Assembly (NCBI GenBank): GCA_030605265.1
Contig: JAUWIR010000130.1
Span: 1 to 9,372 of the forward strand
Reading direction: 5' to 3'
Source of the DNA: Pseudomonadota bacterium
Lineage (GTDB): Bacteria; SZUA-182; DTGQ01
Length of the DNA stretch: 9,372 bases
Position numbers and translations under genes: made by a program. Position 1 is the first letter of the stretch, and each line of letters begins with the position of its first letter. Below the pieces are notes generated by a model, which saw only the letters and a program-made list of their open reading frames with translations, did not search any database and was not told the DNA's origin. Positions 1-7,052 of the stretch are shown piece after piece.

Positions 1-160
1 GGTTAAAATGGTAAAATAAATGCAGATCTGTGAAACATATACTTAATAAAAAGGATAGGTGATGTAGAAATAAATCCATATCATTCAATTGGTTATGTAA
101 AATCCAACGGAATTTTTAAATTATAGCTTTTTACTCAGGGATATTCAAAAATCAAACCGG

Positions 161-2488
161 ATGGCCTCATATTATGTAGAGATTTTGGAAAAGTCAATTA
201 AACGCCTGGTTTGGGGAAAACAGCAGGGCTTATGGCAGACAGGTATTTTTTTTATCTCTAATCGGCTTGAAACTGTATCGCGCGGTGCAGCAGTTCTCTC
301 TTCCATTTTTTCCGGAGATAAATCTTCTCCTGAGGCAATTCGCTGTCGTATCTGCTCAAAAGAAGGAGAAGGAGTATCGCCTTTTACTAATTGTTATCAC
401 TCAAAAGAGCTGAAATCTTTTGTGTCTTTCCCGAATCACGAATATCCCGGCTTTTGCCTGTATGAACAGGCTCAATTTGATGTGGATTTTGAGACAAATT
501 GTGAAAAAAGCATTCCTGTAGGCAACATCATGACTGATCAAAGGCTGCTTGATAGCCGGTGCTTCGCCTCAGTTGATGATTTAACCAAACATGCCTTGGT
601 TGCCGGAGTTACTGGAAGCGGAAAAACAAACAGCATCTTAAGTCTTCTGATAAATTTATATCATAGTCATAAAATACCCTTTTTGGTTATTGAGCCGGCT
701 AAGTCGGAATATAGAAACCTGTTAATAGAAATTGACTCTCTTTTAATTTTTACCTTGGGTGAGGAAAGACCAAACCTTTCCGCACCTTTTCGTCTCAATC
801 CTTTTGCCTTTCCCGAGGGGATATCCCTTCAGACCCATATTGATTATCTTAAAGCCGTCTTTAATGCCGCCTTTGTAATGTATGCCCCCATGCCGTATGT
901 TTTGGAAGATTGTCTTTACAGGATTTATGAGGACAAGGGCTGGAACCTGGTGACCTCTACTAACTTTCGCGGGCGCAATGAAATGGCCTTTCCTACCTTG
1001 GAAGACCTTTATCAAAAGATAGATGAGGTAGTGGAAGATATTGGCTATCAAGGCCGCACTACTATGGATATCAAGGCGGCCCTCAAAACAAGGGTCAAGA
1101 ACCTTTGTCTTGGAGGCAAAGGAATGATGCTCAATAGCCGCTACTCTGTGCCTTTCTCTGAAATCATGACCAAGCCTACAGTGCTTGAGCTTAAATATCT
1201 GGGCAATGATGAGGAAAAGGCTTTCATGATGGGCCTTATCCTGACCTCAATTTTAGAGCACTATGAATCGCTTCGCAGTCAAGATCATAGGAGCTTGGCT
1301 GCTGAGGGGCTTAGTCATCTTACAGTAATCGAGGAAGCACATAGATTACTGAAAAATGTGCCAACAGAAAAATCAACTGAAGAAATGAGCAATATCAAGG
1401 GAAAGGGGATTGAAACCTTTTGTAATGTCTTAGCTGAAATCAGGGCTTATGGAGAGGGTGTATTGATCTCTGAGCAAATACCATCAAAGCTGGCGTCTGA
1501 TGTGATTAAAAACTCCAGCCTAAAAATAATGCATCGCCTGGTATCTAAGGAAGACAGGGAGTTGATGGGAGATACCATGAACCTTAATCATCTCCAAAAG
1601 AGGCAAGCCATTAGCCTACAAGCTGGTGAAGCACTTTTTTTCTCCGAGGGCTTGGACCGACCATTGATGATTAAAGCCCCTCTATCCAAAATAAAAAACA
1701 GGGAAATTACAGCCGGCAGTGCTTTCATACATAAAAGAATGAAAGCCGATTTTTTTAATCAACATAAACATCTTTTAATAAAATTTCCGGCATGCTCCGA
1801 TTGTCCCCATCAGCAAAAAGAGGAATGTGAAATTATTAAACGGCGGGTTGAAGAGGTAATACTCAAGCAGGATATGGAGCAGATCGGAGTAAAATTTTTC
1901 CTCCCCTTTTTATTAAAACCGGAAAATATAAAAGTCATGGAGCATCTTGAAACCATAGTTGACCTTAATGATATCTCTTTTTATTGCTTTTCTGCATATC
2001 TCATCGGCCATTATATGAATGCGAAAGGTGATTTTCTGAACCTTCCCTTTTCATTAATTAACAAAGTGACAAATGAGGCCCATGGCGCAATCGGGAATGA
2101 AAAGTTTGCTCGAATAATTGGCTCCCATTACCATGAGCAGGCATCTCACGCCAGAAGAAGATATCCTGCTTGTAAGGAGTTTTGCCGTAATATATGTCTT
2201 TTGGGCTATGAAGGAAGCATCTTAGCCAAAGATGCCCCAATGCACAATAAATTGGTTGATTTATTGGATTCCCCTGAATATGGTATTAAATTTTATCAAG
2301 AGCTTGCCATACTGGTTGTTGATTTTTTAAGGAATTACCTTCCTTCCGATTATAACGAGCATCTAAGTGATTTAGCAGTTTGCTGGTTGATAGGGAAGTT
2401 AAATAATCTTAGGTTCTCTATATCCTTACAAAACAAGATTATAAAAACGTTTGCCGAGATATTGGCCTGTGTATGTGCCGGCAACTAA
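161..2488 (+). CDS. HerA/DUF87-type P-loop ATPase with Cys-rich C-terminal extension (N-terminus apparently missing)
   Basis: A RecA-fold NTPase of the HerA/FtsK/VirB4-like (DUF87) class, expected to work as a ring motor on DNA or protein. Walker A is GVTGSGKTN (residues 149-157, Lys155), followed by a conserved strand VIEPAKSEYRNLL (177-189). Walker B is LTVIEEAH (387-394), then a sensor/arginine region AEIRAYGEGVLISEQIPSKL (425-444) and a GEALFF strand. Residues 530-775 form an extension with two cysteine groups, C545/C548/C556 and C671/C675/C679, which could bind Zn or Fe-S. The start is uncertain: the ATG at 161 has no Shine-Dalgarno sequence, and the frame stays open upstream to 101 (stop TAA 98-100) without ATG, GTG or TTG. 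The first residues (GLWQTGIFF, LFSG-like IFSG) resemble the middle of the usual N-terminal domain. The product may therefore be truncated. It lies 24 nt upstream of the metallopeptidase gene, so the two are probably co-transcribed. The family call is firm; the function is unknown. Confidence 0.85.
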   Translation: MASYYVEILEKSIKRLVWGKQQGLWQTGIFFISNRLETVSRGAAVLSSIFSGDKSSPEAIRCRICSKEGEGVSPFTNCYHSKELKSFVSFPNHEYPGFCLYEQAQFDVDFETNCEKSIPVGNIMTDQRLLDSRCFASVDDLTKHALVAGVTGSGKTNSILSLLINLYHSHKIPFLVIEPAKSEYRNLLIEIDSLLIFTLGEERPNLSAPFRLNPFAFPEGISLQTHIDYLKAVFNAAFVMYAPMPYVLEDCLYRIYEDKGWNLVTSTNFRGRNEMAFPTLEDLYQKIDEVVEDIGYQGRTTMDIKAALKTRVKNLCLGGKGMMLNSRYSVPFSEIMTKPTVLELKYLGNDEEKAFMMGLILTSILEHYESLRSQDHRSLAAEGLSHLTVIEEAHRLLKNVPTEKSTEEMSNIKGKGIETFCNVLAEIRAYGEGVLISEQIPSKLASDVIKNSSLKIMHRLVSKEDRELMGDTMNLNHLQKRQAISLQAGEALFFSEGLDRPLMIKAPLSKIKNREITAGSAFIHKRMKADFFNQHKHLLIKFPACSDCPHQQKEECEIIKRRVEEVILKQDMEQIGVKFFLPFLLKPENIKVMEHLETIVDLNDISFYCFSAYLIGHYMNAKGDFLNLPFSLINKVTNEAHGAIGNEKFARIIGSHYHEQASHARRRYPACKEFCRNICLLGYEGSILAKDAPMHNKLVDLLDSPEYGIKFYQELAILVVDFLRNYLPSDYNEHLSDLAVCWLIGKLNNLRFSISLQNKIIKTFAEILACVCAGN

Positions 2489-2512
2489 GATAGCTTTAAA
2501 GGATTGGAAAAT

Positions 2513-3244
2513 ATGCCAAAGCAGAGAGTAAGAGAAATAAAATCAAACAAGCCTGAAAAAACAACAGGTCAATTTCGTCCTCGTGAATTGGAGAGATATC
2601 CGGAGATGCGAGAATATAGGGAAGTTTCCCAAAATAAAAGAATAGAGACTCAATTCAAAGAAAAGACCGGTTCAAAAAGGGTGTTAGGCCTTCCCAGAGT
2701 TGAGGGGTTTGAAAAATCAGGGATTATTTCTAATCAAGAGGTTAAGGATTATTTAAAAGATGAATTTTCGGAAAGGCACGCCAATAATGTTACCATGGAA
2801 ACTGTGCGATATAATGACAAATTCATAAAGGAAAAAGAGAAGACAGAGCTGGCTCACTGGGAGAAAAAAGAGGCCGCCCCTGGAATAGGGGTTTTTAATA
2901 AAGAAATTGTTGTTAACCGCCAAATGAAGGATGGGAATATTGACCGGAAGTTAATGAAGGATAATATCGCCCATGAGGTAGGACATCAAGTACATAATAT
3001 GTATTTGGAAAAACGTGATCAACAAGAGTGGATCAAGATTACCCGGGACATGCCAAAAGACAAATTTGTTAGTGAATATGCAAAAAAAGATCATTTTGAG
3101 GATTTTGCTGAAAGTTATAGATATTATTTACGAAACCCGGAGGAGCTAAAAAAAGCAAGTGTCGAAAAGTATGATTTTATGCGAGATCATGTGTTTAGTG
3201 GTCGAGAATACATTACTGGAAAGAAAATAGAAATTTATGAATAA
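2513..3244 (+). CDS. ATLF-like (anthrax lethal factor-type) zinc metallopeptidase, putative effector
   Basis: A 243-residue soluble protein with no signal peptide or membrane segment. Residues 1-65 are basic, charged and low in hydrophobics, so probably disordered. The catalytic part is about 66-243. NIAHEVGHQVHN (151-162) is a gluzincin HExxH helix (His154, Glu155, His158). SEYAKKDHFEDFAESY (187-202) follows, with Tyr189 seven residues before Glu196. From memory, this is the Tyr-x6-Glu spacing of the catalytic Tyr and third zinc ligand in anthrax lethal factor. The next stretch (YRYYLRNPEELKK) also resembles the lethal-factor C-terminal helix, and such helices are typical of ATLF/M34-like toxin domains. 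The start is the ATG at 2513, because AAAGGA (2498-2503) lies 9 nt upstream; a TTG at 2504 directly abuts that site. It is coupled to the preceding ATPase gene. Target and delivery route are unknown. It could be a secreted effector, a phage or conjugation-associated peptidase, or a processing protease for the ATPase partner. Confidence 0.75.
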   Translation: MPKQRVREIKSNKPEKTTGQFRPRELERYPEMREYREVSQNKRIETQFKEKTGSKRVLGLPRVEGFEKSGIISNQEVKDYLKDEFSERHANNVTMETVRYNDKFIKEKEKTELAHWEKKEAAPGIGVFNKEIVVNRQMKDGNIDRKLMKDNIAHEVGHQVHNMYLEKRDQQEWIKITRDMPKDKFVSEYAKKDHFEDFAESYRYYLRNPEELKKASVEKYDFMRDHVFSGREYITGKKIEIYE

Positions 3245-3541
3245 CTTATTTGCCGCACAAAAAAAATTTTCGTTTTCGTTATTTATTACAGTCATAATTT
3301 CAGTATCTAACGTATATTGGCCCAGATATTAAATCATCTTGAGCTGGCGCTAAAATGTCCGCCAAATCACACATCTATAATATCGATCCCCCAAACAATC
3401 ATCAATTATATGACAAATTAAATCAAATTGCTCTCCTTAATTATGTATAAACTAATCATTATTGCAGTCTAGAATTGCCGATAAAAAATCAGCAACTTAT
3501 TAAAATGAAAAATTATCTATATAAAGGCAAAGGGGTTTTTT
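3245..3541. other. Intergenic stretch without a recognisable gene
   Basis: About 300 AT-rich bases between the metallopeptidase gene and the first secreted protein. All six frames are broken by stops. The longest readable piece is a 24-codon minus-strand frame near 3325-3400 with no family resemblance and no ribosome binding site. A weak promoter candidate for the downstream gene is TTGCCG (3475-3480), a 17-bp spacer, and TATTAA (3498-3503). I see no convincing hairpin terminator. The gap suggests that the ATPase/peptidase unit and the secreted-protein unit are transcribed separately. Confidence 0.4.
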
Positions 3542-4027
3542 ATGAAATGGAAAAAAGAAACGAGACTATTTATCTTCCTAATTTTCTTTTCCCTCGTCTC
3601 CGTCTTCCCAGGTTATGGTATGTGTCAGGAGCTTTTCATCAACAATCAAGGAAATTTTTTTAAAGACATTATTAATTTTCAAATATCAATCAATTCTGCG
3701 CCAAATACGATTCATGCCTTTGGGTTTGATCTTTATTTTGATTCGCAGATCCTTGAATATGAGAAGTATGCTAAAGGGAATTTACTAGGACAATATGAAT
3801 TATTTGACTGTATTCAATTAGAGCCTGGGAAATTGCGCTGCGGAGGAATAAACACAGGGGAAGGAACTATTTTGAAAGGGCAAGGGGGAAATATTATAAA
3901 TCTTTCTTTTCGAAAAATTGAATGCCAAAAAACAACGCTATGCATAAATAATTTGGTTGATGACATAGAAAACTGGGAGGCCGAAAAAGGTCAATTTTTT
4001 TGTATTAATAAAAAAAGAGAAAGATAA
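3542..4027 (+). CDS. Small secreted cohesin-like domain protein
   Basis: A 161-residue exported protein. A basic start (MKWKKETR), a hydrophobic core (about 9-26) and a small-residue region (PGYGMCQ) form a signal peptide; no convincing lipobox is visible. The rest (about 33-155) is one beta-rich module with cohesin hallmarks: an opening strand FQISINSAPNTIHAFGFDL (46-64), YFDSQILEY (65-73) and a closing strand GGNIINLSF (115-123). It matches the cohesin-like module of the neighbouring protease: two Cys exactly ten residues apart (C90/C100 here), a following RCGG/HCQG turn, and a CINN...D...WE / CIEN...D...WE ending. There is no dockerin, anchor or second module. The start is supported by AAAGGGG-type pairing (about 3525-3535) before the ATG. 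It probably binds a dockerin, perhaps that of the protease encoded 97 nt downstream, with which it may share a transcript. The cohesin assignment rests on pattern, not on a search. Confidence 0.65.
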   Translation: MKWKKETRLFIFLIFFSLVSVFPGYGMCQELFINNQGNFFKDIINFQISINSAPNTIHAFGFDLYFDSQILEYEKYAKGNLLGQYELFDCIQLEPGKLRCGGINTGEGTILKGQGGNIINLSFRKIECQKTTLCINNLVDDIENWEAEKGQFFCINKKRER

Positions 4028-4124
4028 AAAAAAATTTTTTTGTAACTATTTATAAACAGAAAAACGAAAAAAATCAAAGTTGTGTGTTAATTTTCAAAAA
4101 AATTCAAATGAAATGGGTGAGGTT

Positions 4125-6239
4125 ATGAAAAATATCCTAAAATTAATAATTTTATTTTTTCTTCTGTTCCCTTTAATGTATACCGCAGCCTGGGGATCTG
4201 GAGTAACTATTCAATCCTTAAATAAACTTATAGAGGGCAAAAAGAATCGATGGACTGCACGGGAAACATCAAAATCATACCTTTCTAAAGAGGATAAAAA
4301 GCTTCTTTGTGGATTAAAAAGAAAAATGACGGAAGGAACTGGTCAACACAGACCTCTGGGATTATTGGACACTAAAAACTCTCGCATGAAAGCAAAAAGC
4401 TTTTCTCAAAAAATTTGTTCATATTATCCTTCCGTTGTTTCAGAGGATACCACTCCCTCAGACAGTTATTTACCCTCCTATTTTGACTGGCGCGAAAAGG
4501 ATGGAAAAAATTGGACTACAGTCATTCGTGATCAAGGTCAATGCGGTTCTTGTTGGGCATTTGCCTCTCTGGCTGTAATGGAATCAAAAGAAAAAATCGC
4601 TATGCCCGAAAACACTCTCCCTATTGATTATTCCGAACAATTTATGGTTTCCTGCAGCGAAGGGAGTTGCGGCCATGGCTGGTATTTGGATAGTAGCGCC
4701 GAATTTTTAAGATCCGACGGGGTGACTACTGAGGATTGTTATCCCTATCAGGCCCTTGATTTACCCTGTAGTAATAAATGTAATGATTGGAACAGTCGAC
4801 TTACAAAAATACCGGATTGGAACTGGGTAGGGGGCTTTCCCAGTAAGATGCCTACCGGTTTGCTTAAAAACAAATTACTGAATGGCCCTCTTTTGGCTGC
4901 TATAACTATTTATGATGATTTTATGCATTATTCTTCCGGTGTATATGAACATATACAGGGAGATGTTATCGGGGGGCATGCTGTTGTTATTGTTGGGTGG
5001 GATGATGAAGAGCAATGCTGGATTTGCAAGAATAGTTGGGGAAAAAACTGGGGTGAGACAGGCTGGTTTAAAATAAAAATGGGGGAAAATGAATGTGGTA
5101 TTGAACAGGAAGTAATATTCTATTCTTCGCCAATTTGCTGGAATTGTGATCTGGAAGAAAATTTTGAAATGACTACTGCAAATTTACCAGCAGGGTGGAA
5201 AGCTCAAACAGTAAATAAAGAGTACAGCTGGAAAGTTACTGATTTTCCTGTATATGAAGGAGAGCGAATCGTCACTGTTGAGTATGATCCGGATTTGAAC
5301 TCTCAGGATGAATTACTCATGAGTTGGGAGTTTGAAGGGGAAAATGTAATGGTCTCTTTTGCTTTTATGGGCTCTTATTATTGGGGGGTTAGTAAGGACA
5401 ACTATACAGTCAGTCTTTGGGTTGTAAGGGGAAAATGGGATGGAGGAGCAGGCGATGATATCCTTATTAGTGAAAATATTTTAAAAGATCATCTTAAATA
5501 TGATGATGAGAGTTGGGTTTGGCTTCCTGTTTGTTATGCTCTTCCTCAGGAAATTAATTCCCAAAAAGTAAAATTGGCTTTCAGATATCAAGGCTTGGAT
5601 GGGGCCCAATTTAGCCTGGATAAAATTTGCGTTAAAGGAATTTCAGATACTGTTTGTGACTGTAGTACCCAAGATGGGGGCACTTTGGATATTAGCCATG
5701 GCCGTGGGAATATTGCAATTCAAATTCAAAATGCCCTTAATGATGTAAACAATTTTGAGTTTAGTGTTCTTTATAACCCTGCCCAGGCCTTATACAATGG
5801 ATTTCAAAAAGAGGGAGCTTTTTTAGATTTACCATACTTTTCCTGTACTGTTGTAAATGAAGGACGTATTCATTGTCAGGGAGAAAATGGGGAAAATAAG
5901 ATTTTTTCATCGGGATATAGCGGGACAATGATGGTCCTGCAGTTTTTATCCTCTGATTTAAATTCTGAGGGAAGTGGAATATGCATTGAAAATATAAAAG
6001 GTGATATGGCTGATTGGGAAATAACAAATGGATGTCTTCTTCCTTCATCCGGTAATTATGATGTTAATAGAGACGGACAAATAACGCCCGGGGACGCTCT
6101 TTGTATCTATGAGAGGTATTTATCCATATGTCCAACCTCTTGTGGTCTATGTGAAAATATTTCCTGTGATGTAGATATGAATGGAGAGTGCTCTTCATTA
6201 GATGCAAGGGCTGTATTTCAAACCTATTTAAATAAATAG
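4125..6239 (+). CDS. Secreted papain-family (C1A) cysteine protease with jelly-roll, cohesin-like and dockerin-like modules
   Basis: A 704-residue extracellular protease. A signal peptide (1 to about 25, MKNILKLIILFFLLFP...) and a short propeptide (about 26-115) precede a C1A domain (about 116-333). The oxyanion Gln137 and catalytic Cys143 lie in DQGQCGSCWAFA, His285 in GGHAVVIVGW and Asn303 in CKNSWGKNWGE, so the triad is complete. Residues about 340-505 (DLEENFEM...LPAGW...W) resemble a cleaved-adhesin / choice-of-anchor J / MAM-like jelly roll. About 519-640 is a cohesin-like module homologous to the 161-aa protein upstream. About 643-704 is a dockerin-like pair of calcium loops, DVNRDGQITPGD (646-657) and DVDMNGECSSLD (682-693), each followed by a helix. 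Many cysteines suggest disulfides. The start at ATG 4125 follows GGGTGAGG (4115-4122); an upstream TTG at 4080 would spoil the signal peptide. The role is probably extracellular proteolysis within a scaffolded or surface-held complex. Substrate and anchor are unknown. Confidence 0.88.
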   Translation: MKNILKLIILFFLLFPLMYTAAWGSGVTIQSLNKLIEGKKNRWTARETSKSYLSKEDKKLLCGLKRKMTEGTGQHRPLGLLDTKNSRMKAKSFSQKICSYYPSVVSEDTTPSDSYLPSYFDWREKDGKNWTTVIRDQGQCGSCWAFASLAVMESKEKIAMPENTLPIDYSEQFMVSCSEGSCGHGWYLDSSAEFLRSDGVTTEDCYPYQALDLPCSNKCNDWNSRLTKIPDWNWVGGFPSKMPTGLLKNKLLNGPLLAAITIYDDFMHYSSGVYEHIQGDVIGGHAVVIVGWDDEEQCWICKNSWGKNWGETGWFKIKMGENECGIEQEVIFYSSPICWNCDLEENFEMTTANLPAGWKAQTVNKEYSWKVTDFPVYEGERIVTVEYDPDLNSQDELLMSWEFEGENVMVSFAFMGSYYWGVSKDNYTVSLWVVRGKWDGGAGDDILISENILKDHLKYDDESWVWLPVCYALPQEINSQKVKLAFRYQGLDGAQFSLDKICVKGISDTVCDCSTQDGGTLDISHGRGNIAIQIQNALNDVNNFEFSVLYNPAQALYNGFQKEGAFLDLPYFSCTVVNEGRIHCQGENGENKIFSSGYSGTMMVLQFLSSDLNSEGSGICIENIKGDMADWEITNGCLLPSSGNYDVNRDGQITPGDALCIYERYLSICPTSCGLCENISCDVDMNGECSSLDARAVFQTYLNK

Positions 6240-6261
6240 TGAATTATTGTTCGGCTATCTT

Positions 6262-6290
6262 TTGACAAAGAAACCAACCATTGGTATGCT
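6262..6290 (+). promoter_or_regulatory. Sigma70-type promoter of the methyltransferase-like gene, with palindrome in the spacer
   Basis: TTGACA (6262-6267), a 17-bp spacer and TATGCT (6285-6290). A perfect hyphenated palindrome ACCAA-CCA-TTGGT (6273-6285) sits between the two boxes, where a repressor would block polymerase. Transcription would start near 6297, giving a leader of roughly 50 nt. The -35 is perfect and the -10 is 4/6. The operator role is inference. Confidence 0.5.
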
Positions 6291-6345
6291 TAAAAATATA
6301 TAATTACTATAACGCTTTCGACCACGATGATAGGAGAGATGGAAT

Positions 6346-6834
6346 ATGCTCGCACAAGAAACCTCGAACGCTGATTTAGCGCTGAAATTAGACTGGACCC
6401 AACCTGGATTGAGCGCCGCCTATACTCAAATAATACAAGAGCTGGCCATTGTTAATGGAGAAAAGGTCTTAATTCTCTATCGCGGAACAGACGAAACAAT
6501 CATTGAGTTAATGAAAAAAAATCAAGACGGCCATTTATACGCGGTTTTAGGTGGAGAAAATGAGGAAGATCAGCTTAATGGCTGGTCAACAAGTAACTTA
6601 ACCTTTATTTATTCCCAATTAACCAATTTACCGATACCTGATAAACATCTTGATCGAGTGTTGGTTGTCTATTCAGCAACTTTGTTCGAATTTAAAGAAG
6701 ATATTATTAAGGAAATTTGTAGAATTTTAAAACCTGGCGGCGTATTTGACGTTTTGTATTTTGATATAAAAGAAAAAATCAACGGATATTACTTCGAGAT
6801 AAAAAAAGAGGACTATTTGCGCAATCAGGAATAA
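6346..6834 (+). CDS. Degenerate class I methyltransferase-like protein
   Basis: A 162-residue soluble protein. Its second half carries the Methyltransf_11/UbiE-like pattern: a LPIPDKHLDRVLVVYSATLF strand and turn (95-114), then a helix and IKEICRILKPGGVFDVLYFD (121-140), the usual 'RhLKPGG' post-motif. The SAM site is not intact. Where the family has VLDxGxGxG, this protein has VLILYRGTDETIIELM (41-56), with only one of the glycines, and the acidic end of the second strand reads AVLGGENEE. It is short for the family (usually above 200). It may be a non-catalytic relative, a SAM-independent binder or a decaying gene. The frame is intact and has a good AGGAGAG ribosome site (6332-6338) 7 nt before the ATG, plus its own promoter, which argues against decay. 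No substrate can be inferred from its neighbours. Confidence 0.6.
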   Translation: MLAQETSNADLALKLDWTQPGLSAAYTQIIQELAIVNGEKVLILYRGTDETIIELMKKNQDGHLYAVLGGENEEDQLNGWSTSNLTFIYSQLTNLPIPDKHLDRVLVVYSATLFEFKEDIIKEICRILKPGGVFDVLYFDIKEKINGYYFEIKKEDYLRNQE

Positions 6835-6851
6835 TTCAATGTGTGCAATTA
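6835..6851 (+). repeat. Short direct repeat TTCAAnnTGTGCAATTA, copy 1
   Basis: TTCAATGTGTGCAATTA starts directly after the stop of the methyltransferase-like gene. A second copy (15/17 identical, same orientation) lies at 9246-9262. Both copies are followed within about 50 bases by an ACAGGATTAA repeat, so the two repeats may belong to one dispersed unit. Confidence 0.5.
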
Positions 6852-6861
6852 ACTATTTTCA

Positions 6862-6911
6862 GACAGGATTAAAAAATATCATGTCAATCCTGTTATCCTG
6901 TCAAATATTTT
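6862..6911 (+). terminator. ACAGGAT-type palindromic interspersed repeat followed by a T-run; possible terminator
   Basis: ACAGGATT (6863-6870) pairs with AATCCTGT (6886-6893), or alternatively GACAGGAT (6862-6869) with ATCCTGTC (6895-6902). A run of eight T follows a few bases later (AAATATTTTTTTT), so the element could end the transcript of the methyltransferase-like gene. Read on the minus strand it is GACAGGATAACAGGATTGAC..., a copy of the repeat at 9295-9337. The repeat identity is clear; terminator activity is inferred and the loop is long. Confidence 0.5.
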
Positions 6912-6955
6912 TTTTCATCTGATATTATCGCCCAAGTGTATTCCCTGCAGATTAA

Positions 6956-6983
6956 TTGACAAAAAGCAGTGAACTGCTATAAT
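6956..6983 (+). promoter_or_regulatory. Full-consensus sigma70 promoter of cysK with a 14-bp palindrome filling the spacer
   Basis: TTGACA (6956-6961), a 16-bp spacer and TATAAT (6978-6983); both boxes are perfect. The spacer holds AGCAGT-GA-ACTGCT (6965-6978), an inverted repeat with 6-bp arms that runs into the first base of the -10. A promoter this strong with an operator-shaped site between its boxes suggests repression. The predicted start is near 6990, leaving a leader of about 60 nt before the cysK ATG. The regulator is unknown and not encoded in the window. Confidence 0.7.
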
Positions 6984-7052
6984 AAAACCTCTTGTGCTTA
7001 GGCAGGGCTTAATTTACATATTTTTTTAGGATAATTATAAAGGTACAACAAC

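Noticed and set aside
743..1051. 102-codon open frame on the minus strand inside the ATPase gene
   Set aside because: It is antisense to the conserved region between Walker A and Walker B, has no recognisable motif, and is best explained as a shadow of the real gene.
3325..3400. Minus-strand 24-codon frame (MCDLADILAPAQ...)
   Set aside because: Too short, no ribosome binding site and no family resemblance; expected by chance.
3475..3663. 62-codon plus-strand frame overlapping the signal peptide of the cohesin-like protein
   Set aside because: It starts with a non-ATG codon, has no ribosome site, and ends inside the overlapping frame that has a clear signal peptide.
4026..4042. A9-T7 self-complementary tract after the cohesin-like gene as a terminator
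   Set aside because: It has no GC stem and no separate T-run; simple A/T tracts are common in this AT-rich DNA.
4080..4124. Upstream TTG start for the papain-family protease
   Set aside because: It would add 15 polar residues before the signal peptide; ATG 4125 has a good ribosome site and gives a normal export signal.
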